This document shows positions 1-10,312 of a DNA stretch of 64,000 nucleotides, piece by piece. The stretch covers positions 107,210,054-107,274,053 of the forward strand of contig CM043949.1 of the NCBI GenBank assembly GCA_014529385.2, read 5' to 3'. The stretch comes from Adiantum capillus-veneris (taxonomy: Eukaryota > Streptophyta > Polypodiopsida > Polypodiales > Pteridaceae). Each line of letters opens with the position of its first letter. Position 1 is the stretch's first letter. The notes beneath the pieces are model-generated. The model was not told the DNA's origin and searched no databases. It saw nothing but the letters and a program-made list of their open reading frames with translations. The translations under genes were made by a program, and so were the position numbers.

Positions 1-140
1 TTTCTTGCTTACACGCTCGGTCAGACATGGCTGCCCTCTAGCCCCCTTCCTCTTTATGTTCTCTGCTGAGGCGATGAGCAGATTCTTGGTTTCACAGCAA
101 GTTGGTTTACGTGGCTTAGCGGCTCCCTATTCGAGGTGAT
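1..140 (+). pseudogene. LINE-1 copy, reverse transcriptase segment (left part)
   Basis: This is part of the reverse transcriptase domain of an L1-like non-LTR retrotransposon. It aligns closely with LINE-2 at about 25290-25425: the words for RSVR..GCPLAPFLF and EAMSRFLVS are recognisable. A stop (ctctag against ctcttg in LINE-2) breaks the frame. The homology stops at 140 and resumes at 14127 with exactly the next LINE residues, so the LINE is continuous apart from the A1 insertion. The 5' part of this LINE lies outside the window. Confidence 0.85.
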
Positions 141-753
141 TGTAATAGACTTGGACACTCCAAGTCGAGAATCTACCGCGACATCACAAATAACCGTTCA
201 CAATTCACAATTGGTTCGACAGTGCCGACGGAGTTCCGTGCCTAGAGGTATATTGGCCCCAAAGTCTGGCGCCCCTTTCGGTATTTCAATCTGGATTCAA
301 AGTACAAGAGTGCGGGCAGGCGCTCACACTTAGATTTTGCGTCCAGATGCTCTGAGTTGTGAGAGGCCTACTCATATATTTAAAGATTACAAGGGTTGCT
401 TAAAGCAGAGCCCAAAAGCTGAAAATCAAAAGCGATGATAAAATAAACTTGGTTCTCTCTCTCTAGCCATACTTGGCCACAAAATAAAGCAAAGAATTTC
501 CTCTCTGTCTTTCCAATTTGCGTGGAGCCCATAAAGCAAAAGCTGGCCCCAAAACGGAAATCTACCGTAGAATCTCAGCCTCCGCAATTTCCACCGCGAT
601 TTGCGGGCTGCCACGTCAGTAGTTGTACGGAATTGCCACATCAGCAGATTTTCCGCGTTTCACGGGGCTGCCCTGCTGCACCGGTTCTGTTGCCCCATTT
701 TGGGAGCGTGTCTGTGTGTGTGTTAGGGTTTGCCACGTCACCATTTTGTGATA
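141..753 (-). repeat. A1 3' LTR
   Basis: 613-bp LTR, 3' copy of the minus-strand element. It begins TGTAATAGACTTGG and ends TTTTGTGATA, where the paired LTR ends TGTGACA, so one terminal base has mutated. It holds the conserved LTR box at 251-287 (GGCCCC..CTGGCGCCCC..CGGTATTTC). A polypurine tract follows directly at 754-766 (read AGAGGGGGAT on the minus strand). Confidence 0.9.
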
Positions 754-1399
754 TATCCCCCTCTTTAAAGCATTGTAACCGCCCTCGATTATGCCCGCAA
801 AACAGATAGAAGCCATAAATTGTCTTAGCGGACACTCACTGTTAGTACCTAGGCACTAGGAACACACATCTAGCACATGTACCAATCGACAGTCACATCA
901 CACGACATCACGGGATATCACTAAACATCACAGGACATCACATGACAAATCACATTCAACGTTCATTCGGATCTTAGACTATGATTTATCGGCAATGCAG
1001 TTAGCAATCACATCTAGATCCTCTCAGGACCTCATATATGTACGATTGACTAACCCCTATTGCAACCATGTCTATTCGAGATCATTTAGACCAAAATGCT
1101 GCAGTCATTTCGTGTATTAGTTCTTGCACTTAAAAACAAGTCAAGAACAAATCAGTTTCATATTCTGGAATTCCATTTCATAAAGTCATACAGCAGAATA
1201 CTGTCAACTCTCAGTATCCCTGAAGCTCAAAGAGACATCAGTGACTCTAAAATCAAGGCATCTGTTTACAAAGTAACTCCCCTCTTGTGCATCCCACTGC
1301 ACCAGATGTGCGGCCAAGCTAAATTCTGGGTTCCATTTGGAATAGACTATGCTAAACCAAAAGCTTCAAGGTAAAGGTTGATAACCTGAGGAGTATCTG
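754..1399 (-). other. A1 3' untranslated internal region and polypurine tract
   Basis: About 645 bp between the integrase stop and the 3' LTR. The polypurine tract lies next to the LTR (754-766). The rest is non-coding, with short scattered ACATCAC words around 895-950. The same region is recognisable in A-in (8148-8714) and A2 (37357-38206), so it belongs to the element. I see no gene in it. Confidence 0.7.
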
Positions 1400-2404
1400 C
1401 TAGGTCCTCCTCCTCTGATAGTTCTTGAATTTAACCAAGAACCGCCTTCTTACTTTACCCTTATTCTTTGTGTCCTTATGTGCCAAAATTTGTTCAGGAA
1501 CAAGGATCTCCTCGTTTTCTTCCACTTCGGGTTGCTCATCAGGTTTGAAGAGACTCACATGAAAAGCATTGTGAATCCTCCAAGTGTCAGGCAGTTTCAG
1601 TCGGAAGGAGACATCATTGATCTTTTCGGAGATCTGGAAAGGTCGGTAGTATCTCATACTAAGCTTTGGAAAAAGCCTCTCCTTTCCCTTCTTCTTTCTC
1701 AGGCGTGCCTTCTCAAAATGTAAGAGCACCCAATCATCCTCCTTCAATTTCAAATCGCGACAATGGCGATCTGCTGCCTTTTTCTGTCTTTCTTGAGATT
1801 TTTGCAAAGCCTTGCGGACCTTGGCAAAAGCCGTATCTAAGTCGCCCGTGTATTCATCCGCTTCAAAAATCTTATCTTTCGTGCTTAGGAAGGGTGGAAC
1901 CTTCATAGCACCTTCAATAATCTCAAATGGCGCCTTCCCCGTCGAAGAGTGTATCGTGTTGTTGTAGGCGAATTCCACCAAAGGTAGATACTTTTCCCAT
2001 TGAGTCTTCTGATCCGAGATATAAGACTTCAATAAATCTAAAACCATTGAATTGGCAATCTTAGATTGCCCGTCAGTCTGCGGGTGGAAAGATGACGAGA
2101 ACTGCAACCGTGTGCCAATGTTCTCCCAAATTGCCTTCCAAAACAAACTCGTAAATCTAGGGTCCCTGTTGGAGACAATCGTCTCAGGCATGCCATGTAA
2201 TCTGAAAATCTGGGCCACAAACAGTCTCTCTAAGTGATCCGGCTTGACTGTTTTCTTCACTAGAATGAAATGAGCTTGCTTGCTAAATCTGTCGATAACA
2301 GTCCAGATACCATTGTGACCACTCTGTGTTCTCGGGAGATCAAAAATGAAATCCATTGCAATACTTTCCCAGGGGCGGGTAGGTATGGGCAAAGGCTGTA
2401 ACAA
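1400..2404 (-). pseudogene. A1 integrase core and C-terminal domain
   Basis: A 334-residue open stretch carrying the rve integrase core and the tail of a Ty3/gypsy polyprotein. Integrase joins the element cDNA to host DNA in the nucleus. Visible landmarks: MDFIFDLP, TVIDRFSKQ (first catalytic Asp), SNRDPRF (second Asp), and HPQTDGQSKIAN where the third catalytic residue should be Glu. The copy has Lys there (AAG), while A-in has GAG at the same codon, so this integrase is probably inactive. Further on come FAYNN..HSSTG.APFE, a KARLRKKKGKERLFPK basic stretch, a WRIHNAFHVSLFKP segment and the start of a chromodomain-like module (RRRFLVKFKNY), which then goes out of frame. Confidence 0.9.
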
Positions 2405-2890
2405 TCCCTGTGCTTTATGCCTGTCAAACTTGACCTTCTAGCATACCAAGCAACTGTGCACAAACTCGTCCATATCCTTCCCGAGTCTCGGCCAAAAGAA
2501 ATATCTCTCTACCCCTTTCATGGTGGTAGCAATGCCGCGGTGACTCGTAAAAGGCGGACAATGGCATTTAGTCATAACCTTTCCCTCAACGGCTGTGTAA
2601 CGCACCACATGGTTTTCCTCATCGAGTAGCCATCCCGAATGGAATATCCCGCTACTGTCTCCCCATCACGTATCCATGTGAAAACGTCTGCAAAATCTGT
2701 ATCTGTGGCATACTAGTCGACCATAACCTCGAAGCTCCTATGATGTATTGTGGAAATAGCCAGAACCAACGGCTTCCGAGGCAAGCATCTGCCACCAAGT
2801 TCTTCTGTCCCTGCACATGGACAATCTGGAAGTGAAAGTGTGACAAGATGGTCGCCCACCGCATCTGCTTTTCTGATAGCTGCTTCTGTG
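2405..2890 (-). pseudogene. A1 integrase zinc-binding region and RNase H-integrase linker
   Basis: Broken continuation of pol upstream of the integrase core. The minus strand shows an H2C2-type integrase N-terminus (GHRGIATTMKGVERYFFWPR..DEFVH..CLVC) with a stop directly after the last Cys. Before it lies a linker containing the VHVQGQKNLVADA word, typical of the end of Ty3/gypsy RNase H. The reading frame changes at least twice. Confidence 0.8.
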
Positions 2891-2891
2891 A

Positions 2892-3245
2892 CTAGAAGTA
2901 GCGTAAACTCTGATGGTTTGTGAAGACAGTAAAATCCGCTCCGAGTAGGTAATGCCGCCACCGAGTAAGAGCATGGATAACCGCCAAAAGCTCTTTCTCA
3001 TAAATCTGTGCTGTCAATTCTGGCCTTGAGAACAATCGGCTCTTGTAAGCAATGACATGGCCTTCTTGCATTAAGACCGCACCCAGACTACGACCACAAG
3101 CATCACAATATACTTCAAATGACTTCTGCAAGTCCGACAAAGTCAAAAGTGGTCCCGTACTCAGTTTCTCTTTCAAAGTCTGAAAGGCAGTCACCTCTGT
3201 GGGTCCCCACGAGAAAGGGACTCCTTTCTGTGTCAAGATATGCAA
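2892..3245 (-). pseudogene. A1 RNase H domain
   Basis: 117 residues of Ty3/gypsy RNase H, which removes the RNA strand during reverse transcription. Visible: FEVYCDACGRSLGAVLMQEG (first catalytic Asp in CDA), IYEKELLAVIHALTRWRHYL (catalytic Glu region) and FTVFTNHQSLRYF, where most family members have TDH; the Asp is replaced by Asn (N-H), probably inactivating. It joins RT upstream and the integrase linker downstream. Confidence 0.9.
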
Positions 3246-3847
3246 AGGGGAAGCAACCTCTGCAAACTTTCTAATCTACCGCCTGTAGTACGAACACAAT
3301 CCCAAGAAGCTTCTAACTTCATGGACATCCTTCAAATCTGGCCAATCACGGATAGTCTCTATCTTGGCCGGATCCATCTGCACTCCTGCTGCTGATAGTA
3401 TGTGTCCCAAAAAGTGTACCTCTTGTAGGAAAAATTCATTTTTCTTTGCATTAATCACTAACTTGTGATCTTGTAATGCCTGAAAGACTTGAAGCAGATG
3501 ATCTTTGTGTTCTGATGATCTTTGTGTTCTGCCTCATCCTTGGAGAAAACAATGATATCGTCAAAGAAAGTGCAAACAAATAGCCTGTACTCTTGAAAAA
3601 TCCTGTCCATCATCCGGTTAAATGTCGCAAGAGCATTGGTTAAGCCAAAAGGCATGACCAAAAACTCAAATAACCCAAAAGTCGTCCGAAAGGCTGTCTT
3701 GTAGACGTCTCCCAGTGCGATTCGGATCTGATGATATCCACTCTTCAAATCAATCCTGCTAAAACACGAGGATCCCTATAATTTGTCGAGTATATCATCG
3801 ATCCTAGGAATCGAAAATCTGTTCTTGATGGTGATTTTGTTGAGAGC
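3246..3847 (-). pseudogene. A1 reverse transcriptase, C-terminal half
   Basis: RT palm and thumb of a Ty3/gypsy polyprotein in two frames. Landmarks: [48 protein letters not shown] and the catalytic FFDDIIVFS, which matches the usual (Y/F)xDD box. The second part (3276-3458) has VHFLGHILSAAGVQMDP and VRSFLGLCSYYRR. A short duplication near 3500-3530 (GATCTTTGTGTTCT twice) shifts the frame. The N-terminal half lies beyond the solo LTR at 5045-5411. Confidence 0.9.
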
Positions 3848-3852
3848 TCTAT

Positions 3853-5039
3853 TGTCACGTGACACATCCAACCCTATGTGTCCGTGGACAAGCTACAGCA
3901 CGATAAGGGTTCAGTCAGTCTAGATTAGAAGTGATCTGGCACTTTTGTGAGTCTATTCGTAGACCGTGCATCCCCAGATACTTAGTGTAGATGCATATCC
4001 TCTGGTTGCACACAGCATGATCATAAGCATTTCCATCAGAATCCATCAGAATCCTTCAGGGGAATTTTCCAGTGCATTTAGCCTATTTTACCTATTTTTG
4101 ACATTTTTCACTTATTATTTTTAAGTGACTTTTGTTGGAAAGTAGGTAGGGCAAATTGAGTAAGTTTGTATATAAGCAAAACTAGACTAGCACTAAATGG
4201 CAGAAGAGGCAACAGGAGCCAAGCTCAGCAGCAGGCAACTTCTCAAGCAAGACCTTGGCGGTCCCCCCCCCCCCCCCCCCCCCCCCCAAGGCAAGACTCA
4301 GCACCTAGCGTTTTGCATCATCAAGCATCATCGCCCTAGATCAGCATCAGCCTGCGTTTTTGCATCATGATATCATCGCCACACCTACCCCAGAATCTAG
4401 CGTTTTGAAGACCTGCAGCCCTAGCGTTTTTGGAGACTCTGGTGATTGCAGTTTTCAGCAGATACAACCTCAGCCATGCAGCGTTTTTCAGCCATAAAGA
4501 ACCTGCAGATTCAGCCCTAAAAGAGTAGCAAATTCAGCCCAAAGATTGCCAGTTTCAGCCCTACAGTAGATGCAGATTTTCAGCCCTAAAGACCGGCAAA
4601 ATCAGCGTTTTCCATAGCGTTTTCGGCAACAACAGATTTCAGCCCATAGCGTTTTTGGACAGCAGATAAAAGATTGCAGATTTCAGCCCTTAGGTCGGTG
4701 TCGTCATCTCCGTCGTCATCGTCGACATAGTCTAGACTTGCATCAATCGCATGCATCATCATTGTACTAGTTTGTGCAATCAATAGTAGACCACTCTCGC
4801 CGACGAGGGGCCTTCGGAGGAGGGTTTTACAACGTCTCTGGTGTCGTATTCTCTTCTCTCTCTATCTCTCAGTCTCATACACTTACACGCATTGTATGCA
4901 TTCACTTTGTTTGTGATCATAGCACTCTTTCATTAAGAACGAAAGGCTCTCCCTTCCATAAGAACAAAAGGAACCTTGAGCACAGTTCGGAGCACTCATC
5001 TTGAGCAAAGTTCAAACATTCATTCCGCTGCACCTAACA
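3853..5039 (+). repeat. Solo LTR of family F inside A1 RT
   Basis: A 1187-bp solo LTR in plus orientation, starting TGTCACGTGACACATCC and ending GCTGCACCTAACA. It is flanked by a perfect 5-bp duplication TCTAT (3848-3852 and 5040-5044), and removing it rejoins the RT reading region seen uninterrupted in A-in. It carries a 25-base poly-C run (4263-4287) and at least seven AGCGTTTT words between 4300 and 4660. Related LTRs lie at 30501, 40259, 40436, 41789, 44735 and 45735. A solo LTR is the usual product of recombination between the two LTRs of a full element. Confidence 0.95.
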
Positions 5040-5044
5040 TCTAT

Positions 5045-5411
5045 AATCGATGCACATTCTCCAAGATCTGTCTTTCTTCAAGACCAACAACATTGGAGAG
5101 TAATACGGTGAAATACTAGGCTGGACAAGACCCTTTTCCAAGAGGTCTTTCACTTGGTTCATAATCTCTACGTTCTGTGCTCGGCTCACACGGTAACGTG
5201 GCCGGTTTGGTGGTGTGCTTCCAGGTATCAGATCAATGGTATGATCTTCAGGATGAGCGGGTGCTAATTGGCCTGGCAGGCCCTCTGAGAAGCAATCGGC
5301 ATGAGAGTGGAGAAAATCTTGGCGTTCTTTATCAAGTTCAAACATATTTGTCCTATCCTCATCACTCAACTCTTTCATAAAGCTCGAGTAAACAAACAGA
5401 CTGGATTTCAT
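5045..5411 (-). pseudogene. A1 reverse transcriptase, N-terminal half
   Basis: First part of the RT domain (fingers) on the minus strand: DHTIDLIPGSTPPNRP, EKGLVQPSISPYYSPMLLV and [13 protein letters not shown], the standard opening of Ty3/gypsy RT. It is cut after IDYR by the solo LTR and resumes at about 3847 with ALNKITIKN. Upstream it joins the protease region through a frame change. Confidence 0.9.
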
Positions 5412-5880
5412 TAATTTGGAAATGGCCGAAGTCGATACAATAGGGACAGACTCGTCCTTAATTTAATATCCAGTACAATGGTTCTGCCCTTCTCTGTGGT
5501 CAATGTCGCTTTCCTCGCCCGATAGTCGACCACGGCGTTGTTCTTGTGGTACCAGGGAATTCCCAAGAGGACATCACAACCTTTCAAAGGCATTATGTAA
5601 AAGTCCTCATGCCCCAAATACCCCTGACAATGCAACCGAAGTTTGCCAATGAGAGGTGTAATGGCTGTAGCGTCCCTGCTAGGTGCCGCTAGAACTGCTC
5701 TGCAAGTGGTCCCATCCGATCGGGAGTGATCTCGAGCCGCGCCGCCAATTCCGGTGAAATGAAGTTGGCCTTGGCTCCTCCATCGAAGAAGATTAGGGCT
5801 TCTTGGTCTTTCACTTTGCCCAAGCTCGGCAAAGTTCTGTACTCTCGTCCAACGTGCTGGGATCGGTACCCACGCAATCT
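5412..5880 (-). pseudogene. A1 retropepsin-like protease
   Basis: Aspartic protease of the polyprotein, which would cut Gag-Pol in the particle. Visible: EALIFFDGGAKANFISPELA, where the usual active-site D-S/T-G triplet reads D-G-G, and later KGCDVLLGIPWYHKNNAVVD, the hydrophobic-hydrophobic-Gly motif followed by the conserved W. A stop and a frame change near 5690 break it. Confidence 0.85.
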
Positions 5881-7447
5881 GGAACCAGTCCTGTTTTCAT
5901 CTTGCCTTTTCTTCCACGTTCCTCAGCTGCTCTCGAACTCTCAGGCCTTTCGTCATCCTTGTTGTTCTGTTCTTTCTGTGCCTTTTTAGGGCACTTTGCG
6001 GAGATATGTCCAGTTTCCCCGCATCCAAAGCACTTCCCTTCCCTGATGTAGCGAGCTTGCTCTTGAGGAGTAAGCTTGGGTCGTGCATCTTTCTTTTCTG
6101 GGTTGCTCTTCCTCTTTCTACTTTCATTTGTCGAAGTCTGTTCGGCTCTTTGTGTCATGATCTCATCGGTGGGGTAGGTCAAACTGCTAGAGTGAATGGC
6201 AAAACCCCGTTTCGCATGACTCATCAACTCCTGAATGGAAGCCGACTTTTGTTCCAAGCAGTGATTTCGGATCTCTGTAGGTAGTGAACCGCTCAATCTG
6301 TTCCTTGAATGAGATCTATGAAGAGGCGGGTAGAAAAGAGCTCCAGAATCTCTCGCAATAAGCGTCCACTGTATCCTTCTTGGTCATTCGAAGATGGTTC
6401 CAAGCAGTTCGTATATCGCGTTCATACTCTCGAGTCAGCCAAGAAGAAATAAAAAGCCTCTTGAATTTCAGCCATTTAACTGGCGCAGTCTTGTTTATAG
6501 AAGCGTGGCCCACCAAGTTCGAGCATTCCCCTTTAAGTAAGAGGCAGCTCTCCAAATCTTAGAGTGCTTTGAGTAACGCCCTCCCGCGAAAGCGGTGTCA
6601 AACTGCTGTACAAAAAACAAAGCCTTCGAAGCATCTCTATATCCAGAAAACGTGTCAAATTTAATTGATTGTCCACCTTCTTTAGACTCTCAGAGTTTCT
6701 TGCTTTTGTCTTCCAGAAAGTCATATTGGTTGGCTTCGTAAAAATTCTTCTTCTTTGCATAAAAGTTGCTGTCATTAGAGTCCAAACGGTCTGTAAACAA
6801 GTCCTCTGTAGAACTGTCACTCAGGGGGCGAGATTTAGACTTCTTTGCCTTTTTTTTGCCCTTTCCGAAGCGTTGCTTTTTGCTTCGCTTTTTGCCCTTT
6901 TTGTCTTCTTCACTCGAATCAAATGAGCTAGAAGAACTGTTAGAAGAAGAAGAAGAACTGGGTACTCGTTCAAATCGAACACGCTTCTTCTGCTTTCTTG
7001 CCTTTTCAAATGTAGATTGACGACCCAAATAACACGGGAAGTTAGTGCCTTTCTTCTGCTTTTTGTCTTGCTTTTTAGCTTTGTTCTGCGCGTCAAAAAG
7101 CTGAGCAATTCGTGCAACAAGCACCTCTTCTTATTCTTTCTCTGTATACTTCTTGGGAGTAGGAGGTTTCTTGAGAGCGGGTTTTCGGGGTGGTTTTGTG
7201 GCCTTCTGCCCCATTGCGTGTGCACCTCCTTGAAAGAAGTCTTACTCCTATATTTTGCCAATTTCGGGTCCTTGGCAAAATTAAGTATCATCTTTGTTGC
7301 ATCGCCGATCAATTGTTGACGCTCCATCTCTTGACGCTCGGCCTGAGTAGACTGAGGCGGGCCATACTCCTCGCGTGAATCTTCGTTGTGATTCCTTCCC
7401 GCATCTCCGGATATAGAGGGAGTCGACTGATCTTTGCCTGAAGCCAT
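5811..7447 (-). pseudogene. A1 gag
   Basis: Gag structural protein in several frames. The ATG at 7445-7447 (MASGKDQSTPS) lies about 58 bp inside the PBS and is conserved in A-in. Order: an acidic/polar N-terminus with DATKMILNFAKDPKLAKY; a Lys/Ser low-complexity stretch (SSSSNSSSSS, KKGKKRSKKQ) at about 6820-7020; a capsid-like Retrotrans_gag region (WWSTLL in A-in; KWLKFKRLFISSWLTREYERD, AWNHLRMTKKDTVDAYCERF) at 6316-6555; and a CCHC zinc knuckle CFGCGETGHISAKC near 6000. Frameshifts separate all of these. Confidence 0.88.
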
Positions 7448-7504
7448 AGGTGCCGCGGAAAAAAAAATCGGGATTGGATTTCCCGTAGAAGAGACATCGG
7501 CCGT

Positions 7505-7516
7505 GCTCTGATACCA
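7505..7516 (-). promoter_or_regulatory. A1 primer-binding site (iMet tRNA)
   Basis: Minus strand reads TGGTATCAGAGC two bases after the 5' LTR end (TGTTACA). This matches the 3' end of initiator-methionine tRNA, the usual primer for minus-strand cDNA in plant LTR elements. Confidence 0.9.
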
Positions 7517-7517
7517 C

Positions 7518-7619
7518 TGTAACAGACTTGGATAGTCCAAGTCGAGAATCTACCATGACAACCATTTCAAAACAGTTCACAATTCACAATTGATTTGACA
7601 CTGGCATGGCGGAGTTCCG
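7518..7619 (-). repeat. A1 5' LTR, left piece (split by A-in)
   Basis: First 102 bp of the A1 5' LTR on the plus strand (TGTAACAGACTTGGATAG). The LTR is broken after GGAGTTCCG by the A-in insertion and resumes at 13592 with TGCCTAGAG. The duplication TTCCG is at 7615-7619 and 13587-13591. Rejoined length is about 632 bp, close to the 613-bp 3' LTR. Confidence 0.93.
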
Positions 7620-8147
7620 TGTAACAGACTTGGACATTCCAAGTCAAGAATCAATCGCGACAGCACCAGATAACCACTTCAAAACATTTCACAGATCACA
7701 ATAGATTTACACTGGCCCGGCGGAGTTCCGTGCCTAGAGATATTGGCCCCATAGACTGGCGCCCCTTTCGGTATTTCTTTATGTATTAATCAATGTCAAA
7801 GTAGAAGAGCGGTTAGGGTTTCACTCTCAGACTCTGCGTCCAGATGCTCTGCAGAGTGAGCCCTAAACCGTGTATATAAAGATTACAAGGGATGCCCAAA
7901 AGCAGAGCCCCAAAAGCTTGAAAGCAAAAGCAGATTCTCTCTCTCTCTCAATGAGAGCAACAAAAAGCAATTATGCCTCTCTCTCTCTCTCTATCTCCCA
8001 AAGCGTAGCCAAAAGCTGAGATTTGCGTCGCTAATTTTTTTTTTCCCACCCCTGCGATTTTCGGAAATTAGGGTTTGCAGGAATTTTAGGGTTTTTGGCA
8101 GAAATTAGGGTTTCTGCTGTCGGTAGCCACGTTATCACTTTGTGACA
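7620..8147 (-). repeat. A-in 3' LTR
   Basis: 528-bp LTR, TGTAACAGACTTGG to TTTGTGACA. It holds the conserved LTR box at 7741-7778, a TATA-like TTTATATACACGG on the minus strand around 7868-7880, and CT-rich microsatellites near 7940-7995 that account for most of the length difference from its partner. The polypurine tract is adjacent at 8148-8160 (minus AAGAGGGGGGTA). Confidence 0.93.
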
Positions 8148-8714
8148 TACCCCCCTCTTGAAAGCATTGTAATCGACCGCGATTACGCCTGCGAAACCGA
8201 CAAAAGCCATAAACCGTCTTAGCAGACACTGACTGTTAGTACCTACGTACTAGGAACACACATCTAGCACATGTATTAAATCGACAGTCACATCACACAA
8301 CATCACGGGACATCACTAGACATCACTGGACATCACATGACATTCAACATTCATTCGGATCGTAGACCATGATTTATCGGCAATGTAGCAAGCAATCACA
8401 TCTAGGTCCAATCGGGACCTCATCGATGTCCGATTGACTAAACCCTATTGCAACCATGTCTATTCGAGATCAATCAGACCAAAATGCTGCAGTCATTTCG
8501 TCTATCAGTTCCTGCACTTAAAGAAGTCAAGAACAAATCAGTATCATAATGAGGAATTCCATTTCATAAAGTCATCCAGCAGAATACTGTCAGCTCTCAG
8601 TATCCCTGAAAAATCAAGGCATCTGTTGACAAAGGAGCGGAGTAACTTGTGCATCCTACTGCACCAGATCTTCGGCCAAGCTGAATTTCTGGGTTCCGTT
8701 TGGAGTAGACTATG
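8148..8714 (-). other. A-in 3' internal non-coding region
   Basis: Between the pol stop (8715) and the polypurine tract. It matches 754-1399 of A1, including the ACATCAC-rich stretch near 8285-8345. No gene is visible. Confidence 0.7.
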
Positions 8715-9281
8715 CTAAACCAAAACATCGAGGTAAAGTTTCACGATCCGAGGAGTATTTGCTAGGTCCTCCTCCTCCATCCACTTCGCATCAAGTGCAG
8801 GATAGTTTTTGAACTTAACCAAGAACCGCCTTCGGACATTACCTTTCTTCGTATCCCTATGTGCCAAAATCTGTTTAGGAACAAGGGTCTCCTCGTTTAC
8901 TTCCACTTCGGGTTGCTCATCAGGCTCCCCATCATCAGGCACATCAGCCTTAACAGGTTTCAAGAGACTCACATGCAATGCATTGTGAATCCTCCAAGTA
9001 TTTGGCAGTTTCAATCGGAAGGAGACATAATTTATCTTTTCAGTGATCTGGAAAGGTCCATAGTATCGCATACTAAGCTTTGGAAAAAGCCTCTCCTTTC
9101 CCTTTTTCTTTCGCAGGCGTGCCTTCTCAAAACATAAGAGCACCCAATCATCCTCCTTCAGTTTCAAGTCGCGACGATGGCGATCCCCTGTCTTTTTCTG
9201 TCGTTCTTGAGACTTCTGCAAAGTCTCGCGAACCTTGGCAAAAAGCCATATACAAATCTCGCGAATATTTATCCGCTTCAA
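8715..9281 (-). pseudogene. A-in integrase C-terminus with chromodomain-like module
   Basis: 188 residues open on the minus strand: a basic integrase tail (KARLRKKKGKERLFPK, YYGPFQITEKINYVSF), a WRIHNALHVSLLKP segment, an acidic linker (DVPDDGEPDEQPEVEVNEE) and a complete chromodomain-like end (VRRRFLVKFKNYPALDAKWM, EEEDLANTP) with its stop at 8715. In the chromovirus branch of Ty3/gypsy such domains steer integration to chromatin. This is the best-preserved C-terminus of the family in the window. Confidence 0.88.
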
Positions 9282-9960
9282 ATATCTAATCTTTCTTGCT
9301 CAGGAAGGATGAAACATTCGCAACACTTTCAATAGGAGCAAATTCCACCAAAGGTAAGTTCTTTTCCTATTGAGTCTTCTGATCCGAGATACAAGACTTC
9401 AATAAATCTAAAACCACTGAATTGGCAATCTCAGATTGCCCGTCAGTCTGCAAGTGGAACGATGACGAGAACTGCAACCGCGTGCCAATGTTCTTCCAAA
9501 TTGCCTTCCAAAACAAACTCATAAATCTCGGTCTCTGTCGGAGACAATCGTCTCAGACGTGCCATGTAATCGGAAAATCATCGTGATCATTCTGTGTTCT
9601 CGGGAGATCAAAAATGAAATCCATTGCAATACTTTCCCAGGGGCGGGTGGGTATGGGTAAAGGCTGTACCAATCCCTGTGCCTTATGCATGTCAAACTTG
9701 ACCTTCTGGCATACTAAGCAACTGTGCACAAACTCTTCTACATCCTTTTTGAGTCTCGGCTAAAAGAAGCATCTCTCTACCCCCTTCATGGTGGTAGCAA
9801 TGCCGTGGTGACCCGTAAAAGGTGGACAGTGGCATTCGGTCATAACCTTTTCCCTCAACGGTTGTGTAACGCACAACATGGTTTTTTCTCATCAAATAGC
9901 CTTCCCCAAAGGGAGTATCCGGCTACTGTCTCCCCATCCCGTATCCGTGTGAAAATAAAT
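9282..9960 (-). pseudogene. A-in integrase core (internally deleted)
   Basis: Degenerate integrase. The DGQSEIANS segment at about 9425-9450 keeps the catalytic Glu lost in A1. The WESIAMDFIFDLPRT region is at about 9600-9650, and the H2C2 end near 9700-9800. About 130 bp between the first and second catalytic Asp regions is missing compared with A1 (junction near 9580). Confidence 0.8.
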
Positions 9961-10312
9961 CTGCAAAATCTATATCTTTCTCATAAATCTGTGCTGTCAT
10001 TTCCGGCCTAGAGAACAATTGGCTCTCGTAAGCAATGACATGGCCTTCTTGCATTAAGACCGCACCCAGACTACGACCACAAGCATCACAAAATACTTCA
10101 AATGACTTTTGCAAGTCCGGCAAAGTCAAATCTGGTCCTGTAGTCAATTTCTCTTTCAATGTCTGAAAGGCAGTCACCTCTGTGGATCCCCACGAGAAAG
10201 GGACTCCTTTCTGTATCAAGAATATGCAAAGGGGAAGCAACCTCTGCAAACTTTCGAATGAACCGTCTGTAGTACGAACACAGTCCCAAGAAGCTTTCAA
10301 CTTCATGGACAT
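9961..10312 (-). pseudogene. A-in RNase H (truncated)
   Basis: Minus strand reads KGVPFSWGSTEVTAFQTLKE, FEVFCDACGRSLGAVLMQEG and AQIYEK, then jumps to DIDFADLFSHGYGMGRQ. The C-terminal two thirds of RNase H and the linker (about 320 bp in A1) are deleted at about 9965. Confidence 0.85.

Noticed and set aside
895-950. Short ACATCAC repeats as a possible CRISPR-like or satellite array
   Set aside because: Spacing is irregular and short, and the stretch is conserved in A-in and A2 as part of the element 3' region.
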